Positions 53,664-62,236 of a stretch of DNA of 64,000 bases are shown piece by piece (the stretch's first letter is position 1; each line of letters opens with the position of its first letter). A program made the translations under genes and the position numbers. The notes under the pieces were generated by a model. The model saw nothing but the letters and a program-made list of their open reading frames with translations. It was not told the origin of the DNA and did no database searches. Source of the DNA: Bacteroidota bacterium (GTDB taxonomy: Bacteria > Bacteroidota > Bacteroidia > Bacteroidales > Lentimicrobiaceae); contig JAEYSM010000009.1 in assembly GCA_023434665.1 (NCBI GenBank), forward strand, positions 1-64,000, in the 5' to 3' direction.

Positions 53664-54398
53664 ATGGAAATACTAAAATCAATAATTAATGCCAAAGCAA
53701 AACATCGAAAGCAATTGGCAGTACTTATTGATCCTGATAAGACTGATGAAAAAAGATTAAAAACTCTTGCCGACCTGGCAATTGAAAATAATGTGAATTA
53801 TTTCTTTGTAGGTGGAAGTTTATTGGTTAATAACTATATTGACCAATGTATAAGCAATCTGAAAGAATGGACAGGTATACCGGTTGTATTATTCCCCGGC
53901 AATACTCTTCAGCTTAATTATAATGCCGATGCAATCCTGTTTCTTTCCCTTATTTCAGGAAGAAATCCAGAAATGCTGATAGGCCGGCATGTAATAGCAG
54001 CTCCTTATCTTAAGCAAACATCACTTGAAGTTATAGGTACAGGTTATATGCTTATCGAAAGTGGCCGGCAGACTGCAGTATCTTATATGAGCCATTCTAT
54101 GCCAATTCCATCGGATAAAAATGATATAGCTATGTGTACCGCCATAGCAGGCGAAATGCTAGGTCTTAAGCTTATTTATATGGATGCAGGTAGTGGTGCC
54201 GAAAAATGCATCCCAATTTCAATGATTCAGCAAGTTAGTAAAAATATAAAGGTCCCCCTTATAATAGGTGGTGGTATAACTACTGCTGAACAGGCAAAGG
54301 CTGCAGTTACAGCCGGTGCTGATATCATTGTTATTGGAAATGTTACTGAACAAAATCCTCACCGGTTAAAAGAAATTGCCGAAGCTATCTCAATATAG
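53664..54398 (+). CDS. Geranylgeranylglyceryl phosphate synthase family (PcrB/GGGPS)
   Basis: The 244-residue TIM-barrel protein matches the GGGP/heptaprenylglyceryl phosphate synthase family: LIDPDKT near the start, FVGGSLLV, the phosphate-site segments DAGSGAEKCI and IGGGITTAEQA, and IVIGNVTE. The family joins glycerol-1-phosphate and a prenyl diphosphate by an ether bond, the first step of archaeal lipids. Members are known in Bacteroidota, with unclear physiological product. No glycerol-1-phosphate dehydrogenase or DGGGP synthase gene is nearby. A DPP4-type peptidase gene follows after 28 bp. Confidence 0.88.
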   Translation: MEILKSIINAKAKHRKQLAVLIDPDKTDEKRLKTLADLAIENNVNYFFVGGSLLVNNYIDQCISNLKEWTGIPVVLFPGNTLQLNYNADAILFLSLISGRNPEMLIGRHVIAAPYLKQTSLEVIGTGYMLIESGRQTAVSYMSHSMPIPSDKNDIAMCTAIAGEMLGLKLIYMDAGSGAEKCIPISMIQQVSKNIKVPLIIGGGITTAEQAKAAVTAGADIIVIGNVTEQNPHRLKEIAEAISI

Positions 54399-54426
54399 AA
54401 TTTATAGAAATAAATATCTCAAAAAA

Positions 54427-56550
54427 ATGCGAAGATTAATACTCAGTTTGATACTTGTCGTGCAGATTATTCCTGCCCTGGCTCAGGGGAAAATGCTTGT
54501 GCCTGAAGAAATCATGGCCAACAGAACACTATATCCCTCCGGTTTAACCAACCTGCAGTGGCAGGGTAACAGTGGCTTTTTCACCTGGCAGGAAGGTTCG
54601 ATTATATTACGCAGTCATGTCAAAAAAGAAAACATAGATACTTTATACAATCTTGAGAGTTTTAACAAGCTTTTTTCGGTAACAGGGAAACAGCCATTAA
54701 AGCGAATTCCTTACATAAGCTGGAAAGATGATCAAACAATGGTGTTTAATGTTGCCCAGGAGTATTATATGATTAAAGACGGAAATTTGACGGTTATGCA
54801 CAGTTTGCCTGAAAATGCCCGAAATAACGATGAAGCACCTACTACAGGATATATGGCATATACCATTGATAATAACCTCTTTATTGCAGTTGGAGGGCGA
54901 ACAACTCAGGTAACGTCTGATTCTGATAAAGCTATTGTAAATGGTCAATCAGTCCATAGAAATGAATTTGGTATCAATAAAGGAACTTTCTGGTCACCTG
55001 ACGGAGGCAAGCTTGCATTCTACAGGATGGATGAATCAATGGTGACTGAATATCCGATTGTAGATATTACTACCAGGGTTGCAGAACTAAATAGTATCAG
55101 ATATCCAATGGCAGGAATGACGAGTCACCAAGTCACTGTAGGTGTGTTTGACATTAATTCGGGTAACACTGTCTTTCTTAAAACAGGTGAACCTAAAGAT
55201 CAGTACTTAACTAATGTGGCATGGAGCCCTGACGAAAAATACATTTATGTAGCAGTCATCAATCGCGATCAAAACCACATGAAATTAAATCAATATGATG
55301 TGACTACCGGCGATTTGGTAAAAACTCTGTTTGAAGAAAAAAATGAGCGGTATGTTGAGCCACAAAATCCTATGGTTTTTCTGCCTGAGCAAAATGATCA
55401 TTTTATCTGGCAAAGTCAACGTGATGGATATAATCATTTATATCTGTACAATACCGAGGGTAAGCTAGTAAGGCAATTAACCCAGGGTAATTGGGTGGTG
55501 ACCGGATTATCAGGTTTTGATGAATCAGGAAAAGGAATTTTCTATACCTCAAATGAAGCTTCACCGGTAGGCGATTATTTATACTTTCTGGATTTAAGGT
55601 CAGGCAGACGAGGACAACTTACATCTGAAAAAGGGACTCATAATGTAATTATACGTCCTGATGGTAATTATTTTATAACTTCTTATAGTAATCTTTCAAC
55701 TCCCAGAGTCGTAAAATTGCAGGAATCAAAAGGAAAATACTTCCGGGAACTGAAAAAGGCTGAGAATCCACTTAAAGATTACGAATTAGGTGTTACCGAC
55801 ATATTTACTATTAAAGCAGACGATGGTACGACCGATTTATATTGCAGACTGATAAAACCTGCCCACTTTGATCCTCAAACCAGATATCCTGTTTTTGTTT
55901 ATGTATATGGCGGACCTCATGCTCAACTAGTAACCGATACCTGGATGAGTGGTGGACTATTCCTTCAATATATGGCTCAGAAAGGTTATGTTGTTTTCAC
56001 AGTTGATAACCGAGGCACAGCTAACAGAGGTTTCGAATTTGAAAGTATTATCCACAGACGTCTGGGTGAAATTGAAAAAGCTGACCAAATGAAGGGAATC
56101 GAATTCTTGAAATCTTTACCATATGTTGATCAGGAAAGGATAGGTGTGGATGGATGGAGTTATGGAGGCTTTATGTCTGTAAACCTTAAGCTTAGTTATC
56201 CTGAAGTATTTAAAGTAGCCACTGCCGGTGGCCCGGTTACTGATTGGAAATATTATGAGGTGATGTATGGTGAAAGATATATGGACACTCCTGAGCAAAA
56301 TCCTGATGGTTATAAAAACTCAAGCTTATTAAACAAGACTGAGAATCTTAAAGGAAAACTGATGATTATTCATGGTTGTGTAGATCCTACAGTTGTGTGG
56401 CAGCAGAGTCTGGATTTTGTCAACGCCTGTATTGCAAACAAGAAACAACTTGATTATTTCGTATATCCAACTCATGAACACAATGTAGGAGGAATTGACC
56501 GGGCGCATCTGTTCCGTAAAATTTCAGAATATTTTGATGCTAACCTATAA
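54427..56550 (+). CDS. Dipeptidyl peptidase IV-type S9 peptidase
   Basis: The ATG at 54427 (MRRLILSL) opens a clean signal peptide ending near ALAQG, so it is preferred over the frame start at 54376. This gives 707 residues. An N-terminal DPP4 beta-propeller (to about 450) precedes the alpha/beta-hydrolase domain with the catalytic triad Ser578 (DGWSYGG), Asp653 (VDPTV) and His685 (THEHN). It is a periplasmic or outer-membrane-facing peptidase that removes X-Pro/X-Ala dipeptides in nutrient use. It is complete and followed by a terminator. Confidence 0.93.
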   Translation: MRRLILSLILVVQIIPALAQGKMLVPEEIMANRTLYPSGLTNLQWQGNSGFFTWQEGSIILRSHVKKENIDTLYNLESFNKLFSVTGKQPLKRIPYISWKDDQTMVFNVAQEYYMIKDGNLTVMHSLPENARNNDEAPTTGYMAYTIDNNLFIAVGGRTTQVTSDSDKAIVNGQSVHRNEFGINKGTFWSPDGGKLAFYRMDESMVTEYPIVDITTRVAELNSIRYPMAGMTSHQVTVGVFDINSGNTVFLKTGEPKDQYLTNVAWSPDEKYIYVAVINRDQNHMKLNQYDVTTGDLVKTLFEEKNERYVEPQNPMVFLPEQNDHFIWQSQRDGYNHLYLYNTEGKLVRQLTQGNWVVTGLSGFDESGKGIFYTSNEASPVGDYLYFLDLRSGRRGQLTSEKGTHNVIIRPDGNYFITSYSNLSTPRVVKLQESKGKYFRELKKAENPLKDYELGVTDIFTIKADDGTTDLYCRLIKPAHFDPQTRYPVFVYVYGGPHAQLVTDTWMSGGLFLQYMAQKGYVVFTVDNRGTANRGFEFESIIHRRLGEIEKADQMKGIEFLKSLPYVDQERIGVDGWSYGGFMSVNLKLSYPEVFKVATAGGPVTDWKYYEVMYGERYMDTPEQNPDGYKNSSLLNKTENLKGKLMIIHGCVDPTVVWQQSLDFVNACIANKKQLDYFVYPTHEHNVGGIDRAHLFRKISEYFDANL

Positions 56551-56584
56551 TGATTTGAAAAAGTTGTAAGGGGATTAATAATGA

Positions 56585-56608
56585 AATGCCGGCAAAGCTG
56601 GCATTTTT
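56585..56608 (+). terminator. Terminator after the DPP4 gene
   Basis: The stem AATGCCGGC / GCTGGCATT (one G-U pair) closes a 3-nt loop. It is followed by TTT and lies 35 bp after the stop codon. Confidence 0.8.
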
Positions 56609-56628
56609 CTCATAACAATCAATAATAA

Positions 56629-57342
56629 ATGGGAAATAGCACTCTTGCTGACAGGATAAATAGATACAATTTAAACCTGCAATTCACAAAACCCTTGCCC
56701 GAAGGAATAAGGATAATGAATCCATTCATTGAGAGTGAGGAGGCCATGACTGCATCTCAGTCATTCTATAACAAGTTCTATGACGACAATTTGATCCGGA
56801 GGTTAATATTAGGTATCAATCCGGGTAGGTTTGGTGCAGGATTGACAGGAGTTCCTTTTACAGATCCTAAGCATCTGATATCACATTGTGGTATAGAATA
56901 CCAGGGTAAATTAACACATGAACCTTCATCGGTTTTTGTTTATGATATGATTGATTCATATGGAGGAGTGAATGCTTTTTATAAGAACTTTTTTATTGGA
57001 GCCGTGTGTCCATTAGGATTTACAAAGATTTCAAAAACCGGCAAAGAAAAGAATTACAACTACTATGATAATCCAAAATTGTACGACCATGTATATGATC
57101 TTATAGTTGAAAGCCTTAAGAATCAGATAAATCTTGGATTATCAACAGATATTTGTTTTTGCCTTGGAACGGGCAAAAACTTCCTGTTTCTAACCCAGCT
57201 GAATAAGAAGTTTGGATTCTTTAATGAAATTGTTCCATTGGAGCACCCCAGATTTATAATGCAATACCGGCTTAAACGGAAGGATGAGTTTATCGCGAAA
57301 TACATAAAGGCATTTCGGGTAGTTGATAAAATCGGGGTTTAA
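56629..57342 (+). CDS. SMUG-like uracil-DNA glycosylase family protein (DUF4918)
   Basis: The 237-residue protein has the two hallmark segments of the UDG superfamily: GINPGRFGAGLTGVPF (about 82-97), close to motif 1 of SMUG enzymes, and LEHPRFIMQYR near 208, in the place of motif 2. The whole matches the DUF4918 group, for which a Pedobacter member has been described as SMUG2. It probably removes uracil or related bases from DNA in the cytoplasm. The HPR triplet in place of HPS/HPSP is a normal feature of this group as far as I recall. Confidence 0.75.
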   Translation: MGNSTLADRINRYNLNLQFTKPLPEGIRIMNPFIESEEAMTASQSFYNKFYDDNLIRRLILGINPGRFGAGLTGVPFTDPKHLISHCGIEYQGKLTHEPSSVFVYDMIDSYGGVNAFYKNFFIGAVCPLGFTKISKTGKEKNYNYYDNPKLYDHVYDLIVESLKNQINLGLSTDICFCLGTGKNFLFLTQLNKKFGFFNEIVPLEHPRFIMQYRLKRKDEFIAKYIKAFRVVDKIGV

Positions 57343-57377
57343 TCCTATGTAAAAAACTCAGGATACAATGGCTGTGG

Positions 57378-57989
57378 TTACCAATCCTCAGTAAGTTTGA
57401 TGAATGAAGTTTTAGTGGTAAAATCCTTATCAAGTAATTCACTCTCCACCCTGAAAAAAGGCATTCTGACATCTTGTCGTTTTGTTAGAATCTGGGTCTC
57501 AAGGGAAGAAATCTGACCCAAGTAATCCTCAGTGTTATTGATAAAACAAATGTTTTTAACTGTGGCTCTGTAACGTTGAGGCTTGAAATCAAAAACAACA
57601 GTCCCGGTAATAATACTACGGGTAATATAGGCCGATACATCCATCAGAGAATAGCCGTGGTAACCAATGTTAATCTCATATGGGCGGAGCCTGCATACCA
57701 GCTTTTCTTCGGTCATATCTATCTCATCGAAATAGCCTGACTCAATGATCAAATCAATTAATTCGGTTTTAGACAGAGTGGTCTCATATACACGCTGCCA
57801 ATAGACTATACTATTAACATCCTTACTAAAATTATTCAACAATAACTGCCCTGACTTCTTATCCGGCAAGTCTCCCTGGGCAGTGGCTTTTGGAGAATAT
57901 AAAACAGCGGTAATCAGAAATAGAAAGAAAAAGCTGAATTTTGCCGGTTCAGAACAAATAGAACATTCTTTATTAGTAATTTTTAGCAT
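57378..57989 (-). CDS. Secreted protein of unknown function
   Basis: The 203-residue protein has an extended N-region then a hydrophobic signal core (FFFLFLITAVLY) and a probable cleavage site near ATAQG. The mature part is about 165 residues, mixed alpha/beta, with a motif-like stretch YWQRVYETTLSKTELIDL. It resembles the small DUF4468-like secreted proteins of Bacteroidota in layout, but I cannot assign it. It is convergent with the SMUG-like gene, with 35 bp between the stop codons. Confidence 0.65.
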   Translation of the reverse strand: MLKITNKECSICSEPAKFSFFFLFLITAVLYSPKATAQGDLPDKKSGQLLLNNFSKDVNSIVYWQRVYETTLSKTELIDLIIESGYFDEIDMTEEKLVCRLRPYEINIGYHGYSLMDVSAYITRSIITGTVVFDFKPQRYRATVKNICFINNTEDYLGQISSLETQILTKRQDVRMPFFRVESELLDKDFTTKTSFIKLTEDW

Positions 57990-58105
57990 AAGGTTAAGAT
58001 ATTAGAAGTTGTAAATTTACTATAATTTATAAAAATGTACTTATATTTATCCTGTGGTAAACCCAACTTGTTAATATATTGTTGATTATTAAAAAAGCAA
58101 ACATT

Positions 58106-58306
58106 ATGGAAGCTAAGCAATACTTAAATCTATACACATCTCTTAGCAATATAAGAATGTATGAACCGCCGATTGTTCCTCCATCTCCACCAACCGGACC
58201 GCCAATTCAGCCTCCTTTAGATCTCCCCGGCAGACCTACACCACCTCCACCGGCACCGAAAGAGCCTGAAAGAGAACCTGAAGAGTCACCGGAGCCCGTG
58301 GGTTGA
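58106..58306 (+). CDS. Small proline-rich protein, unknown
   Basis: The 66-residue frame from ATG 58106 (a TTG frame from 58079 is less likely) begins MEAKQYLNLYTSL. After residue 18 it becomes a Pro-rich tail (about 22 prolines in 48 residues, ending with acidic PEREPEESPEPVG). There is no signal peptide or membrane helix. The tail is likely disordered and extended. Codon choice for proline is varied (CCG, CCT, CCA, CCC), which argues for selection at protein level and against a DNA repeat. I do not recognise a family. Confidence 0.5.
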   Translation: MEAKQYLNLYTSLSNIRMYEPPIVPPSPPTGPPIQPPLDLPGRPTPPPPAPKEPEREPEESPEPVG

Positions 58307-58441
58307 AAGATTTATCAAATTATTATGATTTTTTGAAAAAAAGTGAAAATTGTGTAACATTTTTTCAACATTATGTAAGAAATGGTGTTCATAAGATTAT
58401 ATAACGGCACTCAAGTTAATTGATAACCATAAACTTACATC

Positions 58442-58651
58442 ATGAACTATATTGGACTAATTTCGGGTTACCTATCTGTTTCTTATCTTAATTCACAAAG
58501 TATTATTACTATCGTACAGGATTTCACCAGGGGTGATTTACTTTCGATTATTGTTGACGATGGTGACGAAGTCAAAGAATACAATTATCGCACTACCCGG
58601 AATCCACATTCAATTAATACGAATCCAATGCAATGGGGTTTGATTGTATAA
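58442..58651 (+). CDS. Hypothetical 69-residue protein
   Basis: The short frame begins at ATG 58442 and has a mixed, non-biased composition. It has no signal peptide and no recognised domain; the sequence suggests a small beta-rich fold (YIGLISGYLSVSYLN, VQDFTRGDLLSIIVDDGDE). It lies between the proline-rich gene and the sensor kinase, all on the plus strand. It may be a chance open frame, but the ATG follows an AT-rich leader typical of the phylum. Confidence 0.35.
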   Translation: MNYIGLISGYLSVSYLNSQSIITIVQDFTRGDLLSIIVDDGDEVKEYNYRTTRNPHSINTNPMQWGLIV

Positions 58652-58724
58652 ATTAATATTTTTTTAATACGACCCGCAATAGTCTGAAAAAATATTATAA
58701 TTTTAGCCAAATTTATCAGGCCGT

Positions 58725-60506
58725 ATGTCAACTAAGGTGGCTGCCTTAAGAAAGCTAATTCCTTTACTTATTATTATAGCGGCAGCTACTATTCTGATTT
58801 TAGCAGCATACCTGATTTATAAGGAACAAACAAAAATCGCCTTCCAAAAAAAATACAATAAGCTGGCTGAAGTAGGGAACTCTAAAGCTTCTCAGATATC
58901 AAGATGGCTCAATGAACGGAAAAGTGATGCTACTTTTTTATCGCGAAATTCGAATTTTCCGCAAGAAATTGAATACTACCTTAATTCCGGAAAGTTTGAT
59001 ACTGCCCATGTACTCAGTCATTTAGAATATACTGTAAAAGATCACCGATTTTCGAATATTATTATAGTCAATAAAGATAAATCAGTGGTTTACAGTATTG
59101 TTCCCAACAATAACCAACTGGAAAAACAAACTTTATCGTGTCTGGATTTATCTTTTTCTTTCGGAAACTTGTGCGTAACAGATTTTATTTCTTCAAACAA
59201 AACATATTTTGACATAACGACTCCGATTGTGGCAGAGGGGAAAGTTGTGGCTGGGATGGTCCTCAGACTGGATCCAAAAATCTTCCTCCTTCCCTTACTT
59301 TCTGAAGGGTTGGTATCAGTTGAGTCATTCGAAGCAATACTGGTTGATAAAACTGAAGAGAGTATTTTAGTACTAAAATCTTCAAATCATACCAAAGACT
59401 CACAGGAGATATTCACAGTCAATGCACAAAATCCTTCATGTCCGGCTATTCAAGCTATTTCTGGAAAGGAAGGAATATTTAAGGGTCTATCTCTGGATAA
59501 TGAAGCCATCCTGAGTGATCTAAGGCATGTGGCCGGAACACCATGGTTTATGGTTGTTACAATGAGCGAAAAAGAGATAATGAAAGAATTAAATAACAGA
59601 ACATTTCTTTTTGCCATTTCTCTTTTGCTGGTCATCATGGTGGTGATTGTATCATTCACAATAGACAGGATTCGTCGCCAACGTGCAATCAATCTCCAGA
59701 TAACTAACCAGGAACGAAAGCTGGCTAATCTTGTTGAAACATTAAAGTTTGCAAAGAATAAAGCTGAAGAAAGTGACAGATTAAAAACAGCTTTCCTTGC
59801 TAATATGAGTCATGAAATCAGGACTCCTATGAATGGTATTCTGGGATTTCTTGATTTGCTGAAGGAACCAAATCTCGATGAAAAGAATAGATCAGAATAC
59901 ATTGAATTGGTTAATATGAGTGGTGAGCGATTGTTAAATACTATTAATGATATAATCGAACTATCAAAAATTGAATCAGGTGAGGTGTCAGTAAAATTGG
60001 AGAATTTTAGTCTCGAAGACCTCATGAACTTTTATATTGGATTTTTCAAACCCCAAACTCTACATAAGAATATCAGATTATTCATTGGCACACAAATAAC
60101 CGCTGAAGCATCTTATATCCAGAGCGATAAAAAGAAAATAGACGGGATAATGATCAATCTGATTAAAAATGCTGTAAAATTCACGCGGACAGGAGAAATA
60201 GAAATCGGTAATTATTTGGAAGAAAACAAATTATGCATTTATGTCAGGGACACCGGAATTGGCATTCCATCACACAGAATGAATGCAATTTTTCAACGCT
60301 TCGTACAAGCTGATTTGAATTTTACAAATGAGTATGAAGGATCAGGATTGGGTCTTTCAATAGTTAAAGCATACACTGATGCACTTGAGGGGGCAGTGTA
60401 TGTTGAATCTGAAGAAGGAATCGGTAGCAAATTTACAGTCAAAATTCCCTATGTAATCAGTTCAGAAACCAAAAATCCTGTTACTGAATTCCTGAAAGTG
60501 CATTAA
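58725..60506 (+). CDS. Membrane-bound sensor histidine kinase
   Basis: The 593-residue kinase has a transmembrane helix at about 11-32, a periplasmic Cache-like sensor region (about 35-290), a second helix (about 293-313), a short coiled coil, a HisKA domain with the phospho-accepting His363 (NMSHEIRTPMNG) and an HATPase domain: N-box Asn482, DTGIGI (509-514) and GSGLGLS (539-545). There is no receiver domain. The likely partner is the single-domain receiver encoded convergently with a 26-bp overlap. The signal sensed is unknown. Confidence 0.9.
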   Translation: MSTKVAALRKLIPLLIIIAAATILILAAYLIYKEQTKIAFQKKYNKLAEVGNSKASQISRWLNERKSDATFLSRNSNFPQEIEYYLNSGKFDTAHVLSHLEYTVKDHRFSNIIIVNKDKSVVYSIVPNNNQLEKQTLSCLDLSFSFGNLCVTDFISSNKTYFDITTPIVAEGKVVAGMVLRLDPKIFLLPLLSEGLVSVESFEAILVDKTEESILVLKSSNHTKDSQEIFTVNAQNPSCPAIQAISGKEGIFKGLSLDNEAILSDLRHVAGTPWFMVVTMSEKEIMKELNNRTFLFAISLLLVIMVVIVSFTIDRIRRQRAINLQITNQERKLANLVETLKFAKNKAEESDRLKTAFLANMSHEIRTPMNGILGFLDLLKEPNLDEKNRSEYIELVNMSGERLLNTINDIIELSKIESGEVSVKLENFSLEDLMNFYIGFFKPQTLHKNIRLFIGTQITAEASYIQSDKKKIDGIMINLIKNAVKFTRTGEIEIGNYLEENKLCIYVRDTGIGIPSHRMNAIFQRFVQADLNFTNEYEGSGLGLSIVKAYTDALEGAVYVESEEGIGSKFTVKIPYVISSETKNPVTEFLKVH

Positions 60507-60879
60507 TAACTAATTTTTTCAGCAGCAGAAGATCATTTGGTTTGTGAATATGCATATTCGCCCCTAATCTAAATGACATACTAACATCATCAGGATGATT
60601 GGAAGTGGAATATATTAAAACGGGTAATTGCACAGAAGAGTACTTTGTTCTGATCTGTTTAAGGCACTCCCACCCATTTATTTTAGGCATATTTATATCG
60701 AGGAAGATTAGATTAGGGACTTCATTCTCAGTATTATTGAGATAATCCAGCAAACTTTCACCATCCTTAAAAGCCAGAAAACGATGAGCAGATGAAGTGC
60801 TCTCTAATGCGTACCTGAAAAATTCCCTGTCATCTTCATCGTCATCAGCTAAAACAATGAACTTAGTTGTATCAGACAT
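60481..60879 (-). CDS. Single-domain response regulator (Rcp1-like receiver)
   Basis: The 132-residue receiver has the acidic pocket (LADDDEDDREFF), phospho-acceptor Asp61 (FLDINMPKINGWE), a Ser/Thr switch (YSTSN) and Lys113 (HIHKPND). There is no output domain, so it probably acts by binding a partner, as in phosphorelay or CheY/Rcp1-type proteins. It is antiparallel to the sensor kinase with 26 bp shared at the 3' ends. It has its own -7 element 21 bp upstream. Confidence 0.9.
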   Translation of the reverse strand: MSDTTKFIVLADDDEDDREFFRYALESTSSAHRFLAFKDGESLLDYLNNTENEVPNLIFLDINMPKINGWECLKQIRTKYSSVQLPVLIYSTSNHPDDVSMSFRLGANMHIHKPNDLLLLKKLVINALSGIQ

Positions 60880-60899
60880 CTAATATACGTTAATACGTA

Positions 60900-60907
60900 C
60901 AAAGATA
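60900..60907 (-). promoter_or_regulatory. Candidate -7 element for the receiver gene
   Basis: TATCTTTG on the minus strand lies 20 bp before the start at 60879. No -33 TTTG is visible. Confidence 0.42.
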
Positions 60908-60935
60908 GCAATAACTTATATGTAAGTGTACTATT

Positions 60936-62138
60936 TTATTTTAAACTTGTAAAATATTTTTCCAGTAGGATTTGAGCTGCCTGATATGGACTGTGTGTCT
61001 TTTTCATTAGCATTCTTTCAGCTTCATTCAACAAACCTTTTATTTCTCCATTGTTATAAAAGTGGTCATGCAGACTGTTATTAATATAATCAACCATGAT
61101 TTGTCTGGTTTGCTGCATTCTTTTCAAGTCAAAATATTTATTCTGGAGTGTAAAATTTTTGTAATCCATTAACATATCCCAAATTTCGGGGATACCATCT
61201 TTAGTAATAGCTGAGCATGTATGTGTTACGGGACCCCAGGAAGAATCGGGTTTTGGGAAAAAGTGAAGTGCGTTTTTAATCTGGGTCTTTGCAATCTCGG
61301 CTTTAATTTTATTATCACCATCGGCCTTATTCACAGCAACAGCATCAGCCATTTCCATAATCCCCCTCTTTATACCCTGCAACTCATCTCCAGCCCCGGC
61401 TATCATAAGCAGAAGAAAGAAATCAACCATTGAATGAACAGCAGTTTCAGATTGTCCCACACCTACTGTCTCTACAAAAATGACATCAAAACCAGCAGCT
61501 TCACAAAGAACAATTATTTCTCTTGTTTTCCTTGCGACTCCACCTAAAGAACCGGCTGATGGGCTTGGGCGAATGAAGGCATTTGGACTGACCGACAATT
61601 CCTCCATTCTTGTTTTATCACCTAAAATACTTCCTTTTGAACGGGCACTGCTTGGGTCAATGGCCAAGACTGCGAGTTTATGGTTTAACGATGTTACATA
61701 AAGACCCAATGCTTCTATAAAGGTACTTTTCCCTGCCCCCGGAACCCCTGTTATACCCAAACGGAAGGATTTACCTGAATGCGGCAGACATCTTGCTACA
61801 AGTTCCTGAGCAATAGTCTGGTGTTCGGGCAATGAACTTTCGAGCAAAGTAATAGCCTGACTGAATATTGTTCTGTTGAAATTTATGATACCATCATAAT
61901 ACTCATCGGAAGACAGCACAATTTTGCGGCGACCTCTGAATGCTTTAACAGCCGATTCATTAATGGATGGAGGTTGAGGGATACCTTCTCTTTCGGTTAA
62001 AGCTGATGGTAATTGATTGTGCTTGTCCCATGACTGGGATTCTGATTCTTTTTTAACTAGTTGTTCCAGTTTAGGATTATCAACATTCTTGTCTTTTCGA
62101 TGTATCTGGTCCTTATGATGTTCAGTTGATTCCTTCAT
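60936..62138 (-). CDS. meaB: MeaB/ArgK-type G-protein chaperone of methylmalonyl-CoA mutase
   Basis: The 400-residue GTPase has the P-loop GVPGAGKS (131-138) and the family segments AIDPSSARSKGSILGDKTRM (20 residues), FIRPSPSAG and FVETVGVGQSE. MeaB protects and reloads the B12-dependent methylmalonyl-CoA mutase, used in propionate metabolism. The mutase genes are not in the window. About 75 residues at the N-terminus are extra relative to typical MeaB, are charged and low-complexity, and may be disordered. A later start is possible but no strong candidate was found. It has a -7 element 16 bp upstream. Confidence 0.92.
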   Translation of the reverse strand: MKESTEHHKDQIHRKDKNVDNPKLEQLVKKESESQSWDKHNQLPSALTEREGIPQPPSINESAVKAFRGRRKIVLSSDEYYDGIINFNRTIFSQAITLLESSLPEHQTIAQELVARCLPHSGKSFRLGITGVPGAGKSTFIEALGLYVTSLNHKLAVLAIDPSSARSKGSILGDKTRMEELSVSPNAFIRPSPSAGSLGGVARKTREIIVLCEAAGFDVIFVETVGVGQSETAVHSMVDFFLLLMIAGAGDELQGIKRGIMEMADAVAVNKADGDNKIKAEIAKTQIKNALHFFPKPDSSWGPVTHTCSAITKDGIPEIWDMLMDYKNFTLQNKYFDLKRMQQTRQIMVDYINNSLHDHFYNNGEIKGLLNEAERMLMKKTHSPYQAAQILLEKYFTSLK

Positions 62139-62154
62139 GAAAATATGTTTAACA

Positions 62155-62162
62155 CAAAGATA
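62155..62162 (-). promoter_or_regulatory. Candidate -7 element for meaB
   Basis: TATCTTTG on the minus strand lies 16 bp before the first start codon. A closely placed -7 element supports the upstream start of meaB. Confidence 0.42.
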
Positions 62163-62236
62163 GTATAATCTATTGAGCTAATTCCGCATGTTTTAATTGG
62201 CAATAATCAAGAATTGTTAACGGGAGACACGTTGTA

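Noticed and set aside
58170..58290. Low-complexity CCN repeats that could look like a DNA repeat or CRISPR-like array
   Set aside because: The repetition is at codon level (proline), with irregular spacing and no conserved repeat-spacer pattern.
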